A stretch of 64,000 nucleotides of DNA from Heterostelium album PN500 (taxonomy: Eukaryota > Evosea > Eumycetozoa > Acytosteliales > Acytosteliaceae): the NCBI RefSeq assembly GCF_000004825.1, contig NW_008805086.1, forward strand, positions 124,001-188,000, read 5' to 3'. The notes beneath the pieces were generated by a model, which did no database searches, had not been told where the DNA came from, and saw only the letters and a list, made by a program, of their open reading frames with translations. Positions 33,537-45,983 of this stretch are shown here, piece by piece. Made by a program: the position numbers and the translations under genes. The first letter of the stretch is position 1. Each line of letters begins with the position of its first letter.

Positions 33537-34247
33537 ATGAATAGAACAATGTTTAGAGGTATTCAATATTCAAAGCAATTCAAAAGTGTTTCTTGCAATA
33601 ACTATGGTTACACTCCGAAATCAATCAATATCAATAGTAACAATTTTAGATCGATTGTATCAAATAACATAAATGCTATTCAACAACAGCAACAACCACA
33701 AATAAGATCATTTTCAAGTTTAAATATTAATAATAATATTAAACAAAACCAATCAATTTTCAACCAACCAATGACCATCAATAATTTAAGAAGATACAGT
33801 ACTCAACAACAACAACAACAGACACCAAAGGAAACAGAACAATCGAAACAAACAACATCACCAAAAGAAGAGTTGAAGACAGAGGAGAAAATAGTGGATC
33901 AATCGAATACCAATCAACAACAACAAGAAGATCCAACAAAGAATCTATCGACACCTGAAAAGATCAAATATCTATTCAAACAATATGGTTTGTTGGCAGT
34001 TGTCGTTCACTTTAGTATCTATGGTGCAACACTTGGTGGACTCTATTTGGCATTGTCAAACGGTGTAGATGTCGAGCAAGTGTTCACCTATTTCGGAATC
34101 GAACAAACCAAATTAGGAAAGGGTCTCGGTGTCTTTGCATTGGCATTCGCGCTCACCAAACTCACTGGTGTAGTACGTGTACCTCTCACTTTAATTTTAG
34201 TTCCCGTTTTATCACGTTATATTCGTCGTGCCAAACTTAGTAAATAA
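33537..34247 (+). CDS. Mitochondrial FAM210/DUF1279 family protein
   Basis: Single exon, 236 residues. The N-terminus is basic and hydroxylated (MNRTMFRGIQYSKQFKSVSC, later RRYST), fitting a mitochondrial presequence. A Gln/Asn/Glu/Lys-rich linker follows to about residue 135. The C-terminal 95 residues form the DUF1279 domain: EKIKYLFKQYGLLAVVVHFS, a Gly/Ala/Leu-rich membrane segment (IYGATLGGLYLALSNG), then LGVFALAFALTKLTGVVRVP and a second hydrophobic segment ending in a basic RYIRRAKLSK tail. FAM210 proteins sit in mitochondrial membranes; FAM210A has been linked to mitochondrial translation. The domain call is good, the molecular role here is open. Confidence 0.85.
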   Translation: MNRTMFRGIQYSKQFKSVSCNNYGYTPKSININSNNFRSIVSNNINAIQQQQQPQIRSFSSLNINNNIKQNQSIFNQPMTINNLRRYSTQQQQQQTPKETEQSKQTTSPKEELKTEEKIVDQSNTNQQQQEDPTKNLSTPEKIKYLFKQYGLLAVVVHFSIYGATLGGLYLALSNGVDVEQVFTYFGIEQTKLGKGLGVFALAFALTKLTGVVRVPLTLILVPVLSRYIRRAKLSK

Positions 34248-34885
34248 ATAAATAAATAAATTAAAACTAAATTCTAAATTTATTTAAATCTTAAAAAAAA
34301 GAAACAAACAAATATAATTAAATATCAATTCAATTCAATTCAATTTTCCTTTTTTACTTTAAAAGAATCATAAGACTGCTAACTAATGATAAAAAATAAG
34401 CAACATTTTGCTTATTTATGATGATCATTTTTCCTTTTTTATCCCACACACTTTTAGACCCATGGGTCAATTTTAAAAATTAATTGGATCAAATTCTTCT
34501 TCTTCTTCAAACACAACACATAATCATTATTTTTTTGTATTAGCATATTAGATAGTTTATAATGTTTTCAAAGAAATTTCATTTGTTTTTGATAGTATCT
34601 ATTTATGTTTGAGTCATGTCGATTCATTAACAGGTTTATTAGTGCTTTTTCCTTCATAATATCAATTTATGTGACCAACAATGTGCTCATTGAGAATAGA
34701 ATACAAAACATGTTGTTTGTTAAAATGAATGTTAGGTGAAGATGCTTTTACTATAAATAATGTAGTTTCAAACATATTTAAGTATATATCAAAATTATAA
34801 TAAATTTAAAACAACATATAAATAGAAAGCAATAATATTAATAATAATAATAACTTTATTTTAAATACTTTATTAAATAAATAAA
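34248..34885. other. AT-rich intergenic region
   Basis: Contains the 3' end of the FAM210-like gene (AATAAA repeats at 34244-34261) and the upstream region of the dehydrogenase gene. No coding frame or structured element is seen. Confidence 0.5.
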
Positions 34886-35887
34886 ATGTCAACTTTAGAA
34901 ATTAAGTCAACCGATAAGGTCTGGTATGTTACTGGAGCTTCAAAGGGAATCGGGTTGGCGATAGTCAAGAAACTGTTGACCTATGGATTCAAAGTGGTTG
35001 GTACATCGAGAGATAAACAACAGTTGATCGATGCTGTCGGTACACTTGGAGAGAACGATCGTTTCTTGGCGGTAACAGTAGATTTGGTGAACGAAGAGAG
35101 TGTCAAGCAATCGTTGAACGATGCACTCTCGAAATTCGGAAGAATCGACGTTGTTGTGAATAACGCTGGATTCTGCATCTCTGGTGCTTTGGAGGAGAAC
35201 ACTGACAAAGATGTTCGTGCCAACTTTGACACCAACGTATTCTCTGTATTCAACGTTCTTCGTAATGTTTCGCCAATCTTGAGAAACCAACAATCAGGAT
35301 ATGTATTCAGCATCTCCTCGGTTGGTGCTCTCAAAGGTGTCCTAGGTCATAGCACATACTGCGCTACCAAGTTTGCTCTCGATGGATTGACAGAATCCTA
35401 TGCTCAAGAGGTTAAACCATTCGGTATTAAAGTGACCACTGTCAATCTTGGTTCATTTAGAACCGGTATTTTAGGTGTAATTATCATTAATATTATTTAT
35501 TATATTACGAATAATAGATATTAATTTATTTTTATTTTTATTTATTATAAATATATATAGGCTGAAGTTTATAAACCAACTAAAAAGATTGAGGCATACA
35601 AACAAGTTCATGGTGCATTGGATTACATTATCAATCAATATAGTGGTAAGCAAACAGGTGATCCATCGAAAATATTGGATATTTTAATTAGAGTCTATGA
35701 AGCAGAGGGTGACGATACCATGCATTTGTTTGTCACTCCAGAAGCAAACAAATTGGTTGTTGCTAAAACTGAATTGTTGCTCAAAGATCAGAAACGATGG
35801 GAAGAGTTCACCACAAAAACAGAGATTGAATCATCAGCTGGAGGTCCAAGCTCGCAAAATGTACCTGATGCAGTAAATTTAAATTAA
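34886..35887 (+). CDS. Short-chain dehydrogenase/reductase (SDR)
   Basis: Exon 1 is 34886-35476 and exon 2 is 35561-35887; the donor is GTAATT, the acceptor TATATAG, phase 0; 305 residues. Classical SDR motifs are complete: the nucleotide-binding TGASKGIG (residues 16-23), NNAG (92-95), catalytic Ser in SISSVG (about 144) and YCATK (Tyr158, Lys162). The SRDKQQL segment after the second strand has an Arg that often indicates NADPH preference. The C-terminal 80 residues beyond the fold are an extension seen in many single-domain SDRs acting on retinol- or ketone-like substrates. Exact substrate unknown. Confidence 0.92.
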
Positions 35888-36079
35888 AAAATAATACTTA
35901 CTTGATTGCACAGTGCAGAATTATTTTGAAAATCAAAGAAATAAAGTTGTAGATTCTTGACAAAATCTCAAAAACATAATAAAAATATCTTGCCAGATTT
36001 AAGATGAATGAAAGTGTTTATTATTATTTATTTATTTTTTGATTTTAATAAATATGTAAAGATAATTATAAACTATAGG

Positions 36080-37009
36080 ATGAATAATAATAAAGAAATA
36101 GTAACAACAATAAAAGATGTATTAAAACCAATATATATTCAAAAAAAGATATTCAGTTTTGTACATGAACTAACAGAGCACTATTTGATCAATCATCGAG
36201 ATCTCTATTGGTATAAGCGACCAGAGGTATACCGATGGGATCAATTGTGTGATCGTCCTAACCAACTCGTTAGATATGGATACGTTGATACATTTTTAGA
36301 GAGGCTGAATCAATATGTTGAAGGTGGAACAATGACATATGTAGTTAGAGATAAGTATGCGAGTTGTTATTATGATGCTCTACAAACACACAATCTAGAG
36401 GTATTGAAATCTGTTATTCCACGATTCAACGATCTTATATCAAAACAAGACAATGTGATAGTGCATGCTGTTTTCTCGGGCGATTTGGAATGTGTAAAGT
36501 ATCTAAGTTGCAACGGGTATCCTCCCAGCAATAAAGCAGTTAACATTGCATTGAACAGAGGCAACTTTCCAATAATCAAATATTTCATTGGTGAACTTGG
36601 ATTGAAAAACGATCAATTTATGGACATTCCTTGCACCAGAGGAAACTTGGAAATTGTAAAGTATATTCACGATAATAATGCAGGATGTACTGCCTCTGCT
36701 GTTGACATTGCATCGTCCAATGGTCATCTGGGAATTGTCGAATTCCTCTTGCAAAACAGAAGCGAAGGCTTTACAAGAGAAGCCGTCATCAAAGCAGCAT
36801 CATTTGGATATTTTGAAATCATCAAACAACTTTGTACTGTACGACCAGACATTGTTAAAGAAACCAAAATTGCAAGAGCAGCATCCGATTACGCATATGA
36901 AAATGGTTATGGAGAAATCTATGAATATCTCTTAAACTTTGGAAAAGAATCTGAATTAAAAGAACAAGATATTCTTGGCAGCTATTTAGAAAATCAATAT
37001 AAACAATAA
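36080..37009 (+). CDS. Ankyrin-repeat-type dictyostelid family protein (1)
   Basis: Single exon. I chose MNNNKEIV at 36080, giving 309 residues, because the 24 codons before it are Phe/Ile/Tyr-rich leader-like DNA. The N-terminus has a conserved block, (E)VYRWDQLCDRPNQLVRYGYV, shared with the gene at 46209. About six degenerate ankyrin-like units follow, visible as AVFSGDLECVKYLSCNGY, ALNRGNFPIIKYFIGELG, TRGNLEIVKYIHDNNAG, ASSNGHLGIVEFLLQNRS and ASFGYFEIIKQL. There is no signal peptide or membrane helix. Proteins of this kind form large lineage-specific families in dictyostelids; they presumably mediate protein-protein binding. Confidence 0.8.
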   Translation: MNNNKEIVTTIKDVLKPIYIQKKIFSFVHELTEHYLINHRDLYWYKRPEVYRWDQLCDRPNQLVRYGYVDTFLERLNQYVEGGTMTYVVRDKYASCYYDALQTHNLEVLKSVIPRFNDLISKQDNVIVHAVFSGDLECVKYLSCNGYPPSNKAVNIALNRGNFPIIKYFIGELGLKNDQFMDIPCTRGNLEIVKYIHDNNAGCTASAVDIASSNGHLGIVEFLLQNRSEGFTREAVIKAASFGYFEIIKQLCTVRPDIVKETKIARAASDYAYENGYGEIYEYLLNFGKESELKEQDILGSYLENQYKQ

Positions 37010-37114
37010 TAAATAAACCGCTAGTTTTTTTTTTTATATATAAATAATATATTTTATTTTATTACTACTACTTTTTTTTAATAATTTTATAATAATCAAT
37101 AAACTAACAACAAA

Positions 37115-38972
37115 TTATTGGATATAACCTTCTTTTTGTAAGAAACTCAAAATTTGTTTAACTGATTCTGAAACTGTAGTGTCGGTTGTGTCGATCTTTA
37201 GTTCTGGGTTGACTGGAGCTTCATAGGGATCATCGATTCCGGTGAAACCTTTCAGTTGACCGGCACGCACCTTGGCGTACAGTCCCTTACGGTCTCTCTT
37301 CTCGCAAACTTCGATTGGAGTGCTGATGTGTACCTCGACGAATCCACCTTGGTTGTTGTTTACCAAGTCACGTGCGAATTTTCTGGCAACTTCGTATGGT
37401 GCGATTGGTGCGCAAATGGCAATTCCACCGGCCTTGTTGATTTCCGATGCGACGAAACCGATACGCTTAATATTGAGATCACGGTGCTCCTTGGAGAATC
37501 CTAGTTCTGATGAGAGGAAAGTACGTACGACGTCTCCGTCCAACAAAGTGATCGATCTCTCGTTGGCAGCCAACAGTGCCTCGTGAAGGGCGTTGGCGAT
37601 GGTCGATTTTCCACTGCCACTGAATCCAGTGAAGAATACTGTGAATCCTTGTTTGACACGTGGTGGACACGATTGACGAAGAATTCTCACTACTGATTCG
37701 TAGGTGAACCAATTTGGAATTTCACCACCGGTTCTGAGCAAGTGACGCAAAGTGGTACCAGAGATATTCGAGGTTTTTGCACCTTGTGGAACTTGGTCGA
37801 CTGGGTAGTATTTGTCTTCGGCTTCGACGTAGACCATCATTTGGAATGGGAGGATCTTTACACCGAGTTCCGACTCGTATTTCAAAGCGTTCTCTTGTGC
37901 TTCGTATGGCTCGTAGAATGGCTTTCCAGACTTATCTTCTCCTGGGCCGGCATGGTCACGACCTACGATGAAATGAGTGGCACCGAAATTCTTACGGATG
38001 ATGGCGTGCCAAACGACCTCACGTGGTCCACCCATACGCATAGCCAATGGTAGCAAAGAGAGCTCTGCCAATCCCTCTGGGTACGATCCCATAATCGATT
38101 GGTAGCACTTTACACGAGTGTGATAATCGATGTCACCTGGCTTGGTCATACCGACAACTGGATGAATCAATAATTTACAACCTGGATTGAGCTCGGCGGC
38201 ACGAACAGTCAACTCACGATGAGCACGATGCATTGGATTACGAGTTTGGAAAGCAATGACATTGGTCCAACCGCGCTCGGCCAACATAGTTCTCACTTCC
38301 AATGGCGTTCTTCTCAATGAATTGTAGTCGTAGTGTACAGGCAATTGAGCACCTTCCAATTTACCGGCGATATAATATTCCTTTGACTTTAAGATTTGGT
38401 CGACACCTGGGTGATATGGATCGACCGATCCCATTGATAATCTACATTCTTTTTCTTTATTTGCTTTAAAAATCGAACTAACATTCATAACTGCAATTAA
38501 ATTTCCTTCTTCGTCTCTCAAAGCAATATCTTTTACATTGAGACCATTAATAATATCAACCTAATTTTTTAATCAATCTATTTGTTAGTTTATGAAATTA
38601 CTTCAGAACTGTCCAAAAATAATGGTGGTGGTGGTGGAATATTTTAATATTTACAAATTCTTGATTTACATCCAATGTGATTGGCATTGGGAATAGGATT
38701 CCCGATGGAAGACGCATCTCTTCGACGACACGATTGTAGGTTGGTTCATCCATGAATGAAGTGAGTGGTGAGAAACCACCATTCAAAATCAATTCGATAT
38801 CGCATTGGTGACGACGAGTGAGGACCAAAGATGGCAAAGACAATGAACGCTTCTTCAACTCTACCAAATCGTCGCCCTTCAACAACAAATCTACCAATCT
38901 ACCACCATGTGGAACAGAACCTGGACACTTTTGTTCTGCTTCATCCAATGATTCAAATCTAATAGGGATCAT
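37115..38972 (-). CDS. Fused ATP sulfurylase - APS kinase
   Basis: Exon 1 is 38655-38972 and exon 2 is 37115-38560 (donor GTAAAT, acceptor AAATTAG, phase 0); 587 residues. The N-terminal domain is ATP sulfurylase, starting PHGGRLVDLLL, with the HxxH ATP site in QTRNPMHRAH (residues 211-220) and GRDHAGPG (306-313). The C-terminal domain is APS kinase with an intact P-loop GFSGSGKST (418-426) and DGDVVR (from 447). Together they convert sulfate to PAPS for sulfation and assimilation. The order sulfurylase-kinase matches filamentous fungi and some bacteria, and is the reverse of animal PAPS synthase. In several fungal enzymes the C-terminal domain has lost its P-loop and only regulates; here it looks catalytic. 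Cytosolic. Confidence 0.93.
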
Positions 38973-40004
38973 GATTGACTTAATCTTATGTATATTTAAT
39001 CTAAAATTACAAATTTATTAATAAATATTTATTATTATTTTTTTAAAAATACAGATATATATAAATAAATGTTATTCTATGCTGCTTAAAAGTTGTAGAA
39101 AGACTGATTTGAAAATAGTGGAAATATTGAAATTGTTGTTTGTTTATAAATAGAGATCATTCAAACGTAGAAACATTGTTATTCGTGTAGAACTATACAA
39201 ATAGAGTTGAATTGAACAGTAAACACTGATATGGGAATTTAAAGGATGTTCATGTTGGTCTTAAATTCTTGTAAGAAACAACTATGTTTGGTGGGGTACT
39301 AGGACCTAATAATAATTGTTATTGTATCGATGTCATGACTGACTTTCATTTAAGTGAGTTGTGTGTGGTGGGTAAGTGGGTGAGTGGGTTTTTGTGAATG
39401 TTGGTTTTGCTAACAGTTTTATAGATGTCTGAAAATTTGATAGGTTTATATAGTTAGAAGTTGGAATTGAATGTGTGTGTGTGTGTACTAACAATTAATC
39501 CTGAATTTTAAAAAACAAATTAAATAACAAATAAAATCGTTGTACATGTGTGGTTGTTTATTTGATTGTTTACTATTTCAAATATAAATAGATCCAATGT
39601 TGATTATCCCCACTTGTTTTTTTTTTTAACAGATTCTGTTTTATGATATGGTGTGCAATGTGAAATGATCATTCAAAGTAAAATTAACTTGATTTCTCAT
39701 TGTAATGCTCCAACCTATCTATCTATATATATTTAATATATTTATATGAAAGCTTTTGCATACTTTTTTTTCTTGATTTCCTTTAAAAGTTCAAAAACGG
39801 ATTGTAGAGATGGTGCACCAGTACAATCTATTGTAGTTTTAATAATAATATAAAAGTTGTAATAGTAGCAAAATAAAAAAAAAAAAGATAATAATAATAA
39901 TATATTAATATCAAATTAATAGATATTTAATAATAAAAAAAAAACAGATAAATAAAAAGTAAAGAGAATTAATTATTATTCTAAACAATAAAAATTGGTC
40001 AACG

Positions 40005-40038
<34 letters not shown>

Positions 40039-40790
40039 CTTATTTGTCAGTTTTTTTTTTTTTTTACCTACTGTCATGCCCACCCATTTTACATACATGG
40101 ACACTGGATTTTTCGTGTTCGACTTTATATTCATCACACATTTCTTTGGCACTTGGGTATCTATTTTTCATGAGAAAAGTCAGATTTTTTTAAATTTTTG
40201 GGGTGAACATAGAACACAATGATAATGAAAAAACAAAATAAAACGTGAGGACCCATCAAAATCACCAACAATTTCAATTCAGGACATGGATATGACGTTT
40301 TTTTTTTGTTTTGATATTTTTTTTATTATTCTTAGATATGATTGTTTGATAATATTCAAACAATAATTATTTGCCAGGGAGGAGAAGAATGTGTGAAGGA
40401 GTAGGTTGGTTGATGACGAAGGAGGAGTTTCTTCAAAGTGCGAAGATGTGAAGTGGCTACACTATGAAACAGTGGAGAAAATTGTGGAGAGGATTTTAAA
40501 AAAAGAATAAGAAGGGGAAGAGGAAGAGGTAGATGTCACCTGCAGCTCGGGAGCTCGAAGAAGTTGATAATTAAGATGGGTTTGGGGTTTGTGTGTGGTT
40601 TATTATTGATATTACAAACCTTTTGAGTAGTGGATATTATTAGATTTATATTTGTGTGACACGACATGTCAAAGATGTTTTCTTTTTATCTGTAAATCAT
40701 TGACCTTTTCCAATTTTAATTTTTGGTTACAATATATAATGTTAGATGTTAATCGCTTGTATTAATATTAATAGTTTAAACTTAATATAT
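38973..40790. other. 1.8-kb AT-rich intergenic region
   Basis: No coding frame supported. It holds a run of 29 T (40006-40034), another T-run at 40051-40065, and a purine-rich G/A stretch at about 40376-40560 that shows no codon structure. The G/A stretch lies close to the 3' end of the neighbouring chaperone gene. Confidence 0.5.
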
Positions 40791-41740
40791 TTAAAGTTTA
40801 GGTGATTGTTGTTGTTGTTGTTGTTGTTGAAACTGTTTATCTTGAGCTGCTTTTAGCTCGGCAGTCATCGGTTCTGTTGGTTGATTATCGCATGGACATA
40901 TTCTCTTTGGATTCTGTCCGATGGTTGCTGCTCTACAAATGATTCCACATGCTATACGTCTATCCAATGATCTACCATCGTCTTTCATCGAATGCAAAAC
41001 AATAGATCTTCCAATTAATGACCAAAAATCAGGATACTCTTTATTTAAAACTCTAAATTCAACTTTTCCATCTTCATTTGCAATTGATGTACCTATATTG
41101 TTTTAATAAATATATATATATATATATATATATATTAGTAACATAAATTATGAAAGTCTTTAGTTGATTTTATAATCCTACCTAATATACCATTGAATTC
41201 TGTATTTGTTGTTGTTTTTGCTATCGGTTTGTATATATCACCTACATTCTCACAACCATTGGTCAAGTCACCATATTGATGTATGGCAATGGAGTGTTTG
41301 GTATTGGGTTTCAATCCACCGATTCTACCCTCGAATAGTATACCATTGTTATGTGTTGTGGTGGTGTTAGTTGTGTCTATTTCTACTACTCGAATCACTC
41401 CGTGAACACCTTCACTTCCGACACCACCGGCACCTCCACATCCTTTCTCCCAACCCTCGGCTACGCCAACCGAGCATACAGCACTGCCCTTTGTACCGAA
41501 CCCACTCAATGTTGCATTGCGCCCGGTCGTTCTATTGATGGTCTCGATAATATCGACTGCCAGATCAGCACCACTCTTTAAAAACAATCGTTGCGCACCT
41601 ATATCGGCACCGGTTATCTCTGTTTTCTTGAGTGAACTCGACTTTATCTTCTCTGTGATATCGTCGACACATCGATGACATGACATATCGACCATCAACT
41701 CCATCTCTGTAACAATGTCATCATCCAACAGACTATCCAT
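40791..41740 (-). CDS. Copper chaperone for superoxide dismutase (CCS)
   Basis: Exon 1 is 41182-41740 and exon 2 is 40791-41092 (acceptor AATATAG); 286 residues. Domain 1 is a heavy-metal-associated fold with the Cu(I) motif MSCHRC (residues 19-24). Domain 2 is SOD-like ([29 protein letters not shown], then [16 protein letters not shown]). Domain 3 contains [21 protein letters not shown] with the CxC copper-transfer motif at 252-254, as in human CCS (QNPKQICSCD). The protein loads copper into, and oxidises the disulfide of, Cu/Zn SOD. In the SOD-like domain the central HxH is changed (HSIAIH) and the zinc loop is short, as in yeast, so this domain probably binds SOD rather than acting as one. 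It ends in a Gln run. Start at 41740. Confidence 0.9.
41093..41181. repeat. TA-repeat intron of the CCS gene
   Basis: The single intron of the CCS gene contains a (TA)n tract at about 41108-41133. No coding information. Confidence 0.7.
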
Positions 41741-44374
41741 AATTATGAATTATAAATATATACGTATATATATATATATTAACTATTTACAATTGTAATG
41801 TAATGAATGTTTTCATGTAAAACAATAACTTTGAAATCTCTCTTTAATTTAACAATAGAATCACCATACAAAAAAATTCAAAAAATTCAAAAAATTCAAA
41901 AACTTTGTTTCTATTAAATTCTATAGATTCTTTGGACCTGTTTGAATAAACAACGAATTTATTACAATGGTGACTTCACTTTTGTTTTTCATTCTAGAAT
42001 AAAATATAATATTTTTTTTTTTCGAAAAGATTATTTAATCTTTATTAAATGAATTAGATAAATTTACATATTATTAAGAAAAGAAAAAAGTTTCAAGTAT
42101 TTAAACACTAACCAACGAATATTTTTGGTTTAAATAGATTTTTTATTTTATTTTTATTTAAATGTTTAAAAAATCAGAATTCAAATTTAAAAGCAAAAAA
42201 ATATTAAAAATAAATTGGCATTCATTGTGAGATCGGCTTACCCAATACAATTAAATTTTGCGTGATTTGTTTTGATGCAAAAAAAAAAGAAAAGAAAAAA
42301 AAAAAAAAAGTAAAAAAAAAAAATCCAAAAAACCAACAATGATTTTTGCACAAATTTTGTCCTCATAAAATCAGTTATTTTTATTTAAAAATTGTAGATA
42401 CATTACTTGTAGTTTATTTAAAAGACACAAAACAGAACATAGCAAAAAAGTAATATTACAAGCAATTTAAAGATTTGTAGCTAAATTTTAAACAGTAACA
42501 AAAAAAGATTGATAGTTTATTTGATATAGTATCACACCACAAACAAAACAAACAAACATTCTCAAGACATACTATCACAATAATACAAGTAGAAACCAAA
42601 AATAGTTTCAAACTCTTGCCAAAAATTTGAATAATTTATTCAAAATTTTTTTTGTTCAAAAAAAAAAAAACAAAAAAAAAAAAAAAACGAAAACAATCTA
42701 CTACTATTTATATCATTGACAAGTTAGGATTACATATTATTTTCAGTTCAAGATCATTACCTAAGGTATGAATAGATATACTGATTGGAATTTGAGGAAA
42801 AATCAATACAACAACAACAACAACAACAACAACAATACCAATGACATCAATAAATACAGCAAAGTGTAGTAACTACAACAACTTGACAATGAAAGAATAA
42901 AATATTGCAGCAGAACAATTGAACAGAGTAGAATAGAACAGAGTAGAATAAACAGAACATCATATCATTACTACTGTAGTTTCTACTCTGATATACCGAA
43001 CAACACCCAACCCAACTCTCTCCTCCTATTTACTGTTACCTTTTTTATGTATTTATTTTTGATTGTAATTTATAATCGCGATAATACTTATAATGGATAA
43101 AGATTAGATAAATACGGTATTCTACTATAACCACAAACTAATCTGTGTTTCCTTTTTATTGTGTTTATTATTTTTGTTTTGTTTTGTTTTTTTTTTTTTT
43201 GTATTTAACATATCACTTTAGATATTCAGTAATTGTTATTTTCAATTAAACAATATATAATTGTGATATTAATGCAGTAGCCAAAACACACCCGACATAT
43301 CTCAATTTCTCACTACAATACCGACCACATTAGATATTGAACACCACAAAAACCAACTCAAACCCAAACACACACACACACACACTTTTATTTTCATCCT
43401 TATAAAATTAATATCATTACACTAATGTTTATTATTGTTGTTAGTTATAACAATTAATTGTTTATTTTAAAATCAATTTAATCTTCTCCTGCAACACACA
43501 ACAAACTCCTTGATACTACTACTGCTTCACTTTTTTTTATTTATTTCCTCTCTATCATCAAAATTATATTTACAACAGTAGTTATAAACAAATTCAAATT
43601 TAATAACAAAAAAAAAAAAAAAACAAAAAGATCTTTAAAATAATAATAATATAATTAAATAGGACTGTCATGTCCTTTAGTTACTAAACATATTTAATAA
43701 TATCAGCATAGTAATAATAAAAATAATAATAGTAATAATATCAAGAAAAATAATAGCTTATAAATATCAAGGTCTTAATTGCTTGTTTTTTTTATTTATT
43801 TAAAATATAGCAATAATATTAATAATAGTAATAGTAATAATAATCATTTTTTTTGAATTGGTTCAACCACTCTTGCTTTGATACGAAAGATAGAGATATA
43901 TATATTACTTTTGATTTTTTTTTAATCAATCATCTATTTGGCCACTAATAATTAATAAGCATCTGTTATCTATTGCGATTCTAGATTGGATAGATTGTAC
44001 AACTATTATACTAGATGAAGGAGGTAATTCAAACTCTTATTACATGATACATCAATAGTCGATAGTTATATCATTCACCAAGTTATTGTCTTGTTTCTTC
44101 GCAATGAATCATATATTTAAAATATTGATTATTATTCAATGTGTTTTAAATTTAATCAATCAACAATCAATCAATCAATCAATCAAACCTATACAATCTA
44201 TTTTGTCTATCTACTATTTTAATTAAACTATGTTGTTGTTGTTGCTGTTTGAAACATTAGAAAATCATGTTTACATTAATGATACCTTCATTTACTAACT
44301 TTTATATCTGCAATTTCGAAATTATTTTGAAATGTCTAGGACATTGCCTTCTTATCTATCAAACTAAAAGAAAA
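41741..44374. promoter_or_regulatory. 2.6-kb intergenic region upstream of PTEN and CCS
   Basis: Divergent promoters of the CCS gene (left) and the PTEN gene (right) must lie here. The DNA is AT-rich with A-runs (42280-42312, 42658-42688), a CAA repeat at 42809-42834, a CA run at 43370-43384, and repeated ATCAATCA units at 44156-44184. No open frame with protein-like composition was found. An in-frame ATG at 44267 would extend PTEN by 36 hydrophobic residues not found in the family. Confidence 0.5.
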
Positions 44375-45983
44375 ATGAGTCATTTGCTTAGAGTTGCAGT
44401 ATCCAAGCAAAAGAGGAGATACCAAAAGAATGGATTCGATCTAGATTTAGCTTGTAAGTTTAGTTAATAATATTATATAGATGATTCATCATATTCATTG
44501 ATTTAACTAATTAATTATGTTATTTTCGACACACAGATATCACAGATAGAATTATAGCAATGGGATTCCCAAGTGAAAAAGTAGAGGGAGTATTCAGAAA
44601 TCCAATGAAAGAAGTCCAGAGATTCTTGGATCACTATCATAAGGATCATTATAGAGTTTACAACTTGTGCTCGGAAAGAGACTACGATCACAGCAAGTTC
44701 TACGGACGTGTTGGTTGCTATCCATTCGACGACCACAATGCACCAGAGTTTGCATTGATCAACGATTTCTGTAAGGATGTCGACGAGTGGATGAAGCAGG
44801 ATCCAAAGAATATCGCAGTCATTCATTGCAAAGCCGGTAAGGGTAGAACCGGTTTGATGATTTGTTGTTGGTTGCTCTACTGTGGAATGTGGAAGAACAC
44901 CGAGGAGTCATTGAAATTCTACGCTGCATTGAGAACATACAACCAAAAGGGTGTTACCATCCCAAGTCAGATTCGTTACGTTCATTACTTTGGCAAGCAC
45001 CTCGTTCAGAAGTTCGAGTTCCCACGTCCACAAGTCTTGAGAAAGATCGTACTCAAACCACTGCCATTCGAAGTCAATCTCTCTGAGATCAATTTGAATA
45101 TTTGTGTTGGAAAGAATCCAGTCTTCAATTCAAAGGTAAAATAATTCATATATCAATTCAACTTGTACTTTTTATTAATCTTGTGTTTCATAAATATTAG
45201 GATGACTTTTTAAATGTTACTATCCATAGAGTAGACAAGAAGAAAAAGAAGAAGATGGCAGCAGCAAAGAAGGATAAGGGATCATCTTCATCTTCATCGT
45301 CAACAGCACAACTAGAGGCAGGCAAGTCATCACCAACTTTGTCATCATCACAGAGCAGATCGAATTCCACCGTTGGAAAGAGTGGCGGTTCCACTGTGAA
45401 GCTCGACCACACAGTGTCGCAGAGCACCATTAGCAATTTCGACTATCAAACCTACAACCAAAATCAAATCCTCGCTGGAAAGAAAGAGGAGAACGAAGGA
45501 GACACCGACGAATATATTGGTTTTGAGATTGGAAAGATCGAAGTGAGCGGTGATGTGCGTATCGAAGTTTGCGAGAAGGACGAGCGTCTTTTCATGTTTT
45601 GGATCAACACTGCATTCACCAATGCACACGAAGTAGTTACCAAGCCAGGCTTGGACAAGGCCCACAAGGACAAGAAGCACAAGGCCTACCCAGAGGACTT
45701 TAGAGTCGAGCTTTTCTTTGACGAACCAGAGCATAGCGATACCACCACTGTTGTCGCCACCAATGACAATGTAAATGTAGTATTACCACAAACAAAACCA
45801 ATCATCTCATCAAATAATAACAACAACAATAACAATACCAACAACAATAACACTCCTATCAGTAAAGACGAATCTGACAGTGACTCTGATAGTTCAAGCG
45901 AAAGCAGCGACCACTCGAATGGACATATTATTTCCGAACAATCCAATGGCACCAACACCACACAAACTCAAATAGAACCATAA
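44375..45983 (+). CDS. pten: PTEN phosphatidylinositol 3,4,5-trisphosphate 3-phosphatase
   Basis: Exons: 44375-44453, 44537-45135, 45201-45983; 486 residues. The N-terminal PIP2-binding stretch AVSKQKRRYQKNGFDLDL is conserved with Dictyostelium PTEN. The phosphatase signature HCKAGKGRTG is at residues 123-132, with the catalytic Cys at 124 as in human PTEN. A C2 domain follows (LKKIVLKPLP-like strand, NLSEINLNICVGKN, then GFEIGKIEVSGDVRIEVCEK and DERLFMFWINTAFT, EDFRVELFFDEP). A Lys/Ser-rich insertion lies inside the C2 domain. The tail is Asn/Ser/Thr-rich and acidic. PTEN restricts PIP3 to the front during chemotaxis. The start MSHLLRV was chosen because it aligns with the family N-terminus and the preceding codons look like leader DNA. 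Confidence 0.95.

Noticed and set aside
36008-36079. Upstream in-frame start for the ankyrin-type protein
   Set aside because: The 24 added residues are Phe/Ile/Tyr-rich as expected from leader DNA; the ATG at 36080 begins normal composition.
40006-40034. 29-T run as a retroelement A-tail
   Set aside because: No element sequence or target duplication is visible beside it; homopolymers of this kind are frequent here.
41453-41581. Plus-strand ORF opposite the CCS gene
   Set aside because: Shadow of the SOD-like domain region on the minus strand.
44515-44826. Minus-strand ORF opposite PTEN exon 2
   Set aside because: Shadow frame; PTEN phosphatase coding is unambiguous on the plus strand.
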